64,000 bases of DNA from UBA961 sp014191195 (GTDB lineage Bacteria; Bacteroidota; Ignavibacteria; Kapaibacteriales; UBA961): NCBI GenBank assembly GCA_964204605.1, contig OZ123195.1:1426001-1490000 (forward strand). Direction: 5' to 3'. A model generated the notes under the pieces. The model made no database searches and was not told the origin of the DNA. It was given only the letters and a program-made list of their open reading frames with translations. Position 1 is the stretch's first letter. Each line of letters opens with the position of its first letter. The position numbers and the translations under genes were made by a program. Shown here in pieces: positions 54,965 to 62,192 of this stretch.

Positions 54965-56436
54965 GCTCAACATCTACTCAAAAGGAATTCCTTCCTACTT
55001 TAGGATTAATAACTACTATATCAATCGTTGTTGGAGGAGTAATTGGTAGCGGTATTTTTAAAAAACCAGCTATCATGGCACTTCAGCTAGGATCTCCAGA
55101 ATTATTATTGGGAGTTTGGGTATTAGCTGGAGTTTTAACATTATTTGGTGCATTAACCAATGCCGAAGTTGCAGGAATGATATCAGAAACTGGGGGACAA
55201 TATGTTTTCTTTCAAAAAATGTATGGGAATTTCATAGCCTATTTATATGGTTGGTCTATGTTTAGCGTTGTGCAAACTGGTTCGATAGCATCGATAACCT
55301 ATATTTTTTCTGATTCTGTTAATGCGCTTTTTCCTCTGCCCCATTTATCATCTCAAACAGAAGCTTTTAGTATATTTATACCCTTGATTGGAGCAATCCA
55401 TCCATTACAAGACTTCGGAGTTAAAATACTTACAGCTATTATAATTTTATTGTTAACCGCAATCAATTACCGTGGCGTAGCTCTTGGAGGCAAAGTTCAG
55501 CTTGTTTTTACCACATTAAAAGTTGCTGCATTAGGATTCATTGTCTTATGTGCTTTTGCATTAGGAAATGGAAGTTTTTCTAATTTTGCAGTAGACAGTA
55601 TTAATACAAATGGTAGTTCAGCAATTCCACAAGGATGGGACTTATTAAGTGCTATCGTGATGGCTTTGTCAGGAGCTTTTTGGGCTTATGATGGCTGGAA
55701 TAATATTACATATATTGCGGGTGAGGTTAAAAATCCTTCTAAAAATATTCCCAAAGCTTTATTTATAGGCATGATGATAATCATAACTGTATATGTTCTT
55801 ATTAATGTAGCTTATCTATATATTATGCCTGTACAATCTATGGCCTCGTCTCAATTAGTAGCTGTTGATATTACTAAATTGATCATTACTTCACTAAATC
55901 CTTCATTAGCATATTTAGCAACAGGTTTTGTTGCTATAGCAATTATGATTTCCACATTTGGTACTTCAAATGGTACAATATTGGTAAGTAGTAGAGTATA
56001 TTATGCTATGAGCAAACAAGGACTATTTTTTCCTTCAGTAGGAAAGATTCATCCTACATTTAAAACGCCTGCAAATGCATTAATTATTCAAGGTATTTGG
56101 AGCAGCATTTTAGTATTTAGTGGAACTTTCGATACATTAACTGATATGTTGATATTTGTTTCATGGATTTTTTATGCCCTTGGTGCATTTGGGATTTTTA
56201 TTCTAAGAAAAAAGATGCCTGATGCCCCTAGACCATATAAAGTATGGGGTTATCCATTTATCCCAGCAATTTTTACTCTTTTTGCATTTGTATTTGTTGT
56301 CTATACAGTTTATAATGATATTGACATGTATAATAAAGGTATAAATCCTGTTATTAATTCTGTGTTTGGATTATTCCTTGTTGCCCTTGGAATTCCATTC
56401 TATATGTATTTTCAACGCAATAAAACGGTTAATTGA
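54961..56436 (+). CDS. Amino acid permease (APC superfamily, LAT-like)
   Basis: A 491-residue inner-membrane transporter with about twelve helices. The substrate-binding unwound helix-1 motif GVIGSGIFKKPA is present, followed by GALTNAEVAGMISETGGQYVF (helix 2-3) and LSGAFWAYDGWNNITYIAGEVKNPSKNIPKAL (helix 6 region). It resembles L-type/serine-threonine exchangers of the APC family. The start is ATG 54961, whose ATGA overlaps the thioesterase stop; a longer reading from 54886 lies in the thioesterase gene in another frame and is not supported. Substrate specificity is not readable. Confidence 0.9.
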   Translation: MSSTSTQKEFLPTLGLITTISIVVGGVIGSGIFKKPAIMALQLGSPELLLGVWVLAGVLTLFGALTNAEVAGMISETGGQYVFFQKMYGNFIAYLYGWSMFSVVQTGSIASITYIFSDSVNALFPLPHLSSQTEAFSIFIPLIGAIHPLQDFGVKILTAIIILLLTAINYRGVALGGKVQLVFTTLKVAALGFIVLCAFALGNGSFSNFAVDSINTNGSSAIPQGWDLLSAIVMALSGAFWAYDGWNNITYIAGEVKNPSKNIPKALFIGMMIIITVYVLINVAYLYIMPVQSMASSQLVAVDITKLIITSLNPSLAYLATGFVAIAIMISTFGTSNGTILVSSRVYYAMSKQGLFFPSVGKIHPTFKTPANALIIQGIWSSILVFSGTFDTLTDMLIFVSWIFYALGAFGIFILRKKMPDAPRPYKVWGYPFIPAIFTLFAFVFVVYTVYNDIDMYNKGINPVINSVFGLFLVALGIPFYMYFQRNKTVN

Positions 56437-56457
56437 TTATTCATCAAAAGAACTTCT

Positions 56458-57375
56458 ATGAAAACTACTTTGGCCGTCTATTTTGGTATTGACAGAACAT
56501 ATGCTGCAATCTTTTCACAGAATGCCCAAGGAATTGAAGTATTGCATATAGGAATTTTCCCTCAGATACTTCAAAAACCAGAAGATATTCAAGCGATTGC
56601 TTCTGTATTAAAAAAGGAATTTGCTCCTTTTTCTAGTATGATTCAGGAATGCCGTTTTAGTATTCCTATAGAAAAAGTTTTTATTTATCAATTACCACCT
56701 ACAGCAATTGAAAATACCGATGAGATTAGGGCTATGTTGGCACATGAAATAAGACAATCTTTACCCGATGCTGTATTATCTGATTTTGATATTTATATTA
56801 TTCCTGGTTCAACTCCCTCTGTTCCAGCTCCTTATTTATTGGCTATTTTAACCGAACAAGCATATCTACAGCTGTGTAATCAAGCCTTAACTATCTTTAA
56901 TGTGCCAATTGAATATGCTCAAAATTCTCAATTTGCTGCCCATTCTGCATTTGCATATAATTATCCAGAATATGCAGACAAAACAGCAGTTATTTTTGGT
57001 GTTCAAGATAATTTTATGGATGTAAGTGTCATACATAACAATCAGTTAGCATTTTACTCCCTTTTTGGTATTCCTTCTCAAGAAAATTTTGGATCGATTG
57101 CTGTAAAAGTTATGACATCCATTTTACCGCAATATATACCAACTCCTGATATTGCTTTACTCTATAGTAATGGTTTAGAAAAGAAGCTCATGGATATTCT
57201 TGCTGAGGGTGTAACAGTACCTGTTAAACGATTAAATGCTTTTAGAAATATTATTCCTGCCCCAACTCTTACTGTTGCTGCAATTACATTATGCGGGAAA
57301 ACCGCACATGTATTTCCAGCGGTTCTAGGAGCAATGTTACCACCTTTGCAAGAAAAAGATTGTATTCGATTATAA
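56458..57375 (+). CDS. PilM-like ASKHA-fold protein, identity tentative
   Basis: A 305-residue cytosolic protein. The opening LAVYFGIDRTYAAIF and later KTAVIFGVQDNFMDVSVI look like the two phosphate-loop strands of the ASKHA (actin/hexokinase) fold. A middle segment on type-IV-pilus-like themes (ENTDEIRAMLAHEIRQSLPDAVLSDFDIYII) and the C-terminal AVLGAMLPP match the general plan of PilM, which recruits the pilus alignment proteins. No PilN, PilO or PilQ gene follows: the next gene converges. So this is either a stand-alone PilM-like protein or another ASKHA family. Gap to the permease is 21 nt. Confidence 0.5.
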   Translation: MKTTLAVYFGIDRTYAAIFSQNAQGIEVLHIGIFPQILQKPEDIQAIASVLKKEFAPFSSMIQECRFSIPIEKVFIYQLPPTAIENTDEIRAMLAHEIRQSLPDAVLSDFDIYIIPGSTPSVPAPYLLAILTEQAYLQLCNQALTIFNVPIEYAQNSQFAAHSAFAYNYPEYADKTAVIFGVQDNFMDVSVIHNNQLAFYSLFGIPSQENFGSIAVKVMTSILPQYIPTPDIALLYSNGLEKKLMDILAEGVTVPVKRLNAFRNIIPAPTLTVAAITLCGKTAHVFPAVLGAMLPPLQEKDCIRL

Positions 57376-57380
57376 GTGTT

Positions 57381-58934
57381 TTAATGAACAATCACTGGTA
57401 GTGTTTTGTTGATACCGTCTTGTGAAACTATATGTATCAAGTAGAAACCTCTAGAAGCAATATCGAAATCTATTTCATCGTATGGCATAAGAGTACCATC
57501 TACAATTTCTTTTACTCTATTACCCATTATATCATAAAGTGTAATTGTACACTGTTTAGTATTCTGCAAATGATATTTTAATTTCACTTTATTATCATCT
57601 TGTGCAATGATAGAAATTATGTCATGTATAGGTTTATTACTATAATCTGCTGAAGAAGATTGAGACTTAGGTGACACGATAAGAATAAACTTATTGAAAG
57701 AATCACTACCTATATACAAATTTCCATTTGCATCTGTTTCTAGTCCAACTGGCCTTGCCCAACCCCAATTTGAAGATTTTGTAGAATCTGTCATAAATCC
57801 AGATAAAAAGTCTGAAACCAGATTTGCTACTGTATCTTGTTCATTATCGAAGCCTAAAAATATCACCTTGCCTCCAGTGGCTGGATTTCTATTCCAAGAG
57901 CCTCTTAAAGCAATAAATACTCCATTTCGATAATATTCAGGCATATTTTTTTGTGCTGAAATAAGTGCCATTGGGGCTGAATGCGATTGAATCAATGCAG
58001 CTGGTTGTTTCATTGATGCAACTAATAGTGAATCTCGAATGGTATATGGTAATAATGCTTTATAATCATTTGGTGAATTGGAATTAATTGGAAAGAAGAT
58101 TCCATCTGAATGAGCAAAAGGATAACCGTAAAAGCCATTTTCTCTAATCACATCAATCCATTCGGGTGGTATTTCATTGCCCTGATTATCGCTTCCATTA
58201 TTTGCTCCCCATACTTTGCCATCTCTAAGCATTAAACCTACTGAATTTCTAATGCCATATGCAAAGGTTTTTCTTCCTGTTCCATCTATATTCCATTGTT
58301 CAATTCTGGCCCTTAAATAGTCTGTATTATTAATCGTGTCCCATCTGCAAACATTGCATCGTGAACCAATAGACAAGTACATTTTATCATGTAAAGAATC
58401 AAATAAAATTGTTCTGGTTGTATGCCCACCACCAGGCTGGGCTGCTCCTTCTGCGATCTGATCGATAAATGTAGACCTCGTTTCATAAAAGCCATCTTTA
58501 TTGGTATCAATTAATCGTAAAACCGAACGCTCTTGAGCAGCATATAATGCATTATTGAAAAACTTAATATCATGCGCAATAACATTTTTAGCCACAGTAA
58601 TAATTGTATCAGCAACTCCATCCTTATCCCTGTCGGGAAATCCAAAAATTGATGCAGCATCTAAATCTGCAACATGTAATATAGAATCTGGACTCCAAGC
58701 AAAAAAGCGAGGTTTCTTAAGTTGAGATCCAGCATAGAATACCTTGGCAGTAAATTCACTAGGTAAATTAATTGTTACATTTTTAGGAAATGAATTCACA
58801 TATTTTGTAGGAACTGTGATTGATTGTTTTGTTAGTTGAATTGGAATATGAGGAGTCATTTTAGGCTGAGAATTCTGAGCATTACTATAATTACATAGTA
58901 GAAATACTGATAAAATGTAGATGATATATTGCAT
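57381..58934 (-). CDS. PQQ-dependent sugar dehydrogenase-like protein with T9SS sorting domain
   Basis: A 517-residue exported protein with a signal peptide (NYSNAQN). The main part (about residues 45-420) is a six-bladed propeller of the soluble glucose/sorbosone dehydrogenase type: FAWSPDSILHVADLDAASIFGFPDRDKDGVADTI, a calcium-loop-like DRDKDGVAD, GGGHTTRTILFD near the PQQ site, and WVRPVGLETD-like RPVGLETDANGNLYIGS near the end. A CxxC (CNVC) is present but is not a heme motif. The last 85 residues (KVKLKYHLQNTKQCTITLYDIMGNRVKEIV...IASRGFYLIHIV) are a T9SS sorting domain, so it is exported to the surface. PQQ biosynthesis genes are not in the window. Confidence 0.82.
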   Translation of the reverse strand: MQYIIYILSVFLLCNYSNAQNSQPKMTPHIPIQLTKQSITVPTKYVNSFPKNVTINLPSEFTAKVFYAGSQLKKPRFFAWSPDSILHVADLDAASIFGFPDRDKDGVADTIITVAKNVIAHDIKFFNNALYAAQERSVLRLIDTNKDGFYETRSTFIDQIAEGAAQPGGGHTTRTILFDSLHDKMYLSIGSRCNVCRWDTINNTDYLRARIEQWNIDGTGRKTFAYGIRNSVGLMLRDGKVWGANNGSDNQGNEIPPEWIDVIRENGFYGYPFAHSDGIFFPINSNSPNDYKALLPYTIRDSLLVASMKQPAALIQSHSAPMALISAQKNMPEYYRNGVFIALRGSWNRNPATGGKVIFLGFDNEQDTVANLVSDFLSGFMTDSTKSSNWGWARPVGLETDANGNLYIGSDSFNKFILIVSPKSQSSSADYSNKPIHDIISIIAQDDNKVKLKYHLQNTKQCTITLYDIMGNRVKEIVDGTLMPYDEIDFDIASRGFYLIHIVSQDGINKTLPVIVH

Positions 58935-58965
58935 ATTTTTCTTTAGAAATAATTGATACTTTACT

Positions 58966-59011
58966 GTTACTTATTGTAGTTTGCAATGTTATTAATGCAA
59001 TAATAAGTAAC
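58966..59011. promoter_or_regulatory. Inverted repeat between divergent exported-protein genes
   Basis: GTTACTTATT (58966-58975) pairs with AATAAGTAAC (59002-59011), and a smaller TTGCA/TGCAA pair is nested inside. It lies in the 110-nt gap between the PQQ-type dehydrogenase and the Asp-box protein, about 34 nt before the latter's start. It may be an operator shared by the two genes. Confidence 0.3.
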
Positions 59012-59044
59012 TATTAAAACTTTATACTCTAAAAGATAATTCCC

Positions 59045-62000
59045 ATGATGAAACATGTACTTTTTCTTCTTTTTATAGTTAGTTCAACTATAATATCTAT
59101 TGCTCAACCGAATATATGGGATTCACGTGGTATCGGTGGTGGTGGAGCAATGTTTGCTACAAGTATTTCTCCATTTGATCAAAAGACAATTCACATTGCT
59201 TGTGATATGTCTCAAATGTTTAAAAGCTCAGATTTTGGGAATAGTTGGACAATTTATCCATATAAAACCTTGGGCGGAGGAAATTATTCTGGGCATATAG
59301 CATATACATCTAGTCCACAAATAATGTATACCCTAAGTAGGCAAGGAGATTATACCGTTCCTGTTAAAACAACAGATGCAGGTAGAAGTTGGAATCCTAT
59401 TTCAGATCCAACAAGCGGTTCTGCTTATTATTTATTTGCAGATCCATCTTCTACCACCAGGCTTTTTATGACAGATTATACAGATGTATATTTTTCTACA
59501 GATGGAGGTACTAATTGGGAATATATATTTTCTGAAGAATCGTTAAATGCAGATGGTTGTTATATAGCTGGAGCATTATGGGATTCTGATATTATTTTTA
59601 TTGTTACTCAAGGTGGAGTATATTCTTCTTTCGATAATGGATTAACATTCGAAAAAGATCCAGATTATATATTTCCTGATGGTGTTGGGATTGTTTCCTT
59701 TGCTTATGGTACGAGAAATAGCAATTATAGGCTAGCTTGTATAACACGAACTATTGCAGATATATTCCCAGGTATGACAGGTGCAGAATATGCTGGCTTT
59801 GACAATTTTTATACTTTAGATATAATTAATGGTATTCCAGGAAAATGGAATTCAAAAAAGACGGCTATACCTTTTGGAATGCAACCCTTTTTCTGTAAAA
59901 TGTCTTTAAATGATCCTGATAAAATATATTTAGCTGGTGGTAATGCTTTAAATAATCCTTCAATTATTAAGTCCGTAAATGGCGGCAATACATTTACATC
60001 AATTTTTCAAACCCCAAATAATAATAATATCAGTACTGGTTGGAGTGGCTTTGGTGGCGATAGAGATTGGTCTTATGGCGAATATGCACTTGGATTTGCA
60101 GTATCTGCTAATAATCCCAATATGCTTGTTATGTCTGATTTAGGTTTTGTACATACAAGTACAGATGGTGGTAATAATTGGAAACAGGCATATGTACGCC
60201 AAGCGGATATGAACATGACTGGGCAAACAATACCAAAACAAAAATTTTATCAATCCAATGGATTAGAAAACACAGCTGCTTGGTCTTTGATTTGGCCTAA
60301 AGAATCTTTGCTTTTATGTGGAAATACAGATATAAAAGGGATAAGATCAACTGATAATGGAACAAGTTGGCAACATATTTTCAACAATTTCTCTTTTAAT
60401 ACTATTTATTCTTATGTACAAAAAGGATCTACGATCTATGCTGCAACATCAACAGTTCATGATTTATATCAAAGTACATATTTAGCTGATTCAAGAATAG
60501 ATAATGGTAAAGGAAGCATAATTATATCTACCGATAATGGTGCAACTTGGTCTGATAAATGGAATATGAATCATATAGTATCGTGGATTGCTTTTGATGC
60601 TACAGATTCAAATACAATGTATGCATCTGTAGTGCATAGCACAAATGGTGGGATTTATGTGAATAATGATATCAAAAATGGAGGCAGCTGGACAAAACTT
60701 ACTATACCTACTCGTACAGAAGGCCATCCATTTATCATTCGTTCTTTATTAGATGGATCATTAGTTGTGTCATATTCTGCAAGAAGAGTTGGAACTTCTT
60801 TTACAGCAAGTTCAGGTGTGTTTTATTCTTCTGATAAGGGAAAAACTTGGATTGATAAGTCTTCTAATGATATGAAATATTGGACAAAAGATATTGTTAT
60901 TGATCCTCATGATATATCACAAAATACATGGTATGCATGCGTTTGGAGCGGTTGGGGTGGCGCGGCAAATGGTTTAGGAGGCTTATATAGAACAAAAAAT
61001 CGTGGGAATTCTTGGACTAAGATTCTAGAGCTTCCATCTAAAGCTCAAAACACTAATCGTGTAAGTTCTTGTACTATACATCCATTAAATGAAAATGAAA
61101 TGTACATTACTACTGAATCTGATGGTTTATGGTATACTGCTGATTTACAAAAAGACATACCTACATGTAAAGAGTTAACAAATTATCCTTTCAGACAACC
61201 AGAGAGAGTTTTCTTTAATCCATTTAAACCACAAGAAGTTTGGATTACTAGCTTTGGTAATGGCTTAAGAGTTGGAACTAGTGCTTCGCCAGCTCTTCCT
61301 ATAGCTACAATAATAAGCCCTATGTCTGATACAGTTATTTTATATGATACAAATCCGCCAAATATCACTATTCGATGGACAGGTTCGCCTCTTCAATCAA
61401 TAAATAATTCTCACATTAGATTTTCTACTTCGGCTAATTTTACACCAAAAGCTGATACTATAAATAGCACGGCATTTTCTATGAATGCACCTCAATTTGT
61501 GCCTGGATCTGATTCGGTTTGGTATATGCAAATTAGGGTACAAAATGCTATTGGATGGAGTAATTGGACAAAAACAAGTAAACTTACATTTAGAAAAACT
61601 GATGATCCAATTCCTACAATCACTTTATTACAACCCAAAAATGATACGATTATTACCTGGAAAGATCCCGATTCACCCTCTTTAACAATTAGCTGGAATG
61701 CTATTCCATCGGCTTTAGTAAACGAATCTCAAGTTAGATTTTCTATTTTTTCATCATTTATTCCTAAAGCAGATACTATTTCATTCCCAACTGCATATTC
61801 ATGTAATTTGCCACAATTTGTACCTGGAAAAGATACTATATGGTATATGCAGGCAAGGGCATCTAGCAAGGCAGGATGGAGTGATTGGACAAAAACGATT
61901 CAGTTGAATTTTAGAAAGCTGTCAGGAACTAATATTGTAGATTTCGTCACAGAGGAAATTCCTACTATTTATCCGCATCCAGTAACCAATTTATTGAATA

Positions 62001-62182
62001 TATCTCATCCCCATGCTCTCAAAGCTGAGATCGTATCTTTACAGGGTAAATCACTGTGGAAAGGCTTAGCTCATCAACCTATTCCGGTAGATTTTTTATC
62101 TAATGGAATATATATTCTACATATAGAATATATATCAGGTTTGCAATCTAGATTGATGTTTATTAAACAACCCTCACATTAA
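59045..62182 (+). CDS. Large Asp-box (sialidase-like) secreted protein with Fn3-like repeats and T9SS domain
   Basis: A 1045-residue exported protein with a signal peptide (SIAQPN). About ten Asp boxes (SSDFGNSW, TTDAGRSW, STDGGTNW, STDGGNNW, STDNGTSW, STDNGATW, SSDKGKTW and others) span residues 50-700 and form one or two propellers in the style of sialidases or GH74-like enzymes. Two tandem Fn3-like repeats of 106 residues follow (about 755-970), then a T9SS sorting domain (YPHPVTNLLNISHPH...LSNGIYILHIEYISG). It is probably displayed on or released from the surface; no catalytic triad is identifiable by eye. The stop codon sits in a palindromic terminator shared with the converging gene. 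Confidence 0.8.
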   Translation: MMKHVLFLLFIVSSTIISIAQPNIWDSRGIGGGGAMFATSISPFDQKTIHIACDMSQMFKSSDFGNSWTIYPYKTLGGGNYSGHIAYTSSPQIMYTLSRQGDYTVPVKTTDAGRSWNPISDPTSGSAYYLFADPSSTTRLFMTDYTDVYFSTDGGTNWEYIFSEESLNADGCYIAGALWDSDIIFIVTQGGVYSSFDNGLTFEKDPDYIFPDGVGIVSFAYGTRNSNYRLACITRTIADIFPGMTGAEYAGFDNFYTLDIINGIPGKWNSKKTAIPFGMQPFFCKMSLNDPDKIYLAGGNALNNPSIIKSVNGGNTFTSIFQTPNNNNISTGWSGFGGDRDWSYGEYALGFAVSANNPNMLVMSDLGFVHTSTDGGNNWKQAYVRQADMNMTGQTIPKQKFYQSNGLENTAAWSLIWPKESLLLCGNTDIKGIRSTDNGTSWQHIFNNFSFNTIYSYVQKGSTIYAATSTVHDLYQSTYLADSRIDNGKGSIIISTDNGATWSDKWNMNHIVSWIAFDATDSNTMYASVVHSTNGGIYVNNDIKNGGSWTKLTIPTRTEGHPFIIRSLLDGSLVVSYSARRVGTSFTASSGVFYSSDKGKTWIDKSSNDMKYWTKDIVIDPHDISQNTWYACVWSGWGGAANGLGGLYRTKNRGNSWTKILELPSKAQNTNRVSSCTIHPLNENEMYITTESDGLWYTADLQKDIPTCKELTNYPFRQPERVFFNPFKPQEVWITSFGNGLRVGTSASPALPIATIISPMSDTVILYDTNPPNITIRWTGSPLQSINNSHIRFSTSANFTPKADTINSTAFSMNAPQFVPGSDSVWYMQIRVQNAIGWSNWTKTSKLTFRKTDDPIPTITLLQPKNDTIITWKDPDSPSLTISWNAIPSALVNESQVRFSIFSSFIPKADTISFPTAYSCNLPQFVPGKDTIWYMQARASSKAGWSDWTKTIQLNFRKLSGTNIVDFVTEEIPTIYPHPVTNLLNISHPHALKAEIVSLQGKSLWKGLAHQPIPVDFLSNGIYILHIEYISGLQSRLMFIKQPSH
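61300..61920 (+). repeat. Two tandem Fn3-like repeats within the Asp-box protein
   Basis: Two adjacent coding units of 318 bp (106 codons). The Trp of WTGSPLQSINNSHIRFS (codon at 61376) and the Trp of WNAIPSALVNESQVRFS (codon at 61694) are 318 bp apart. They share FxPKADTI, PQFVPGxDxxWYMQ, GWSxWTK and LxFRK. This indicates internal duplication of one domain. Confidence 0.8.
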
Positions 62183-62192
62183 TGTGAGGGTT
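62169..62192. terminator. Palindromic bidirectional terminator with both stop codons at its centre
   Basis: A perfect 24-nt palindrome (CCCTCACATT/AATGTGAGGG plus two A/T pairs on each side). The plus-strand stop TAA is 62180-62182 and the minus-strand stop is 62179-62181, so the two overlap at the central TTAA. T-runs flank it on the plus side (TTTT after the stem) and a modest A-run on the other. Confidence 0.8.
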
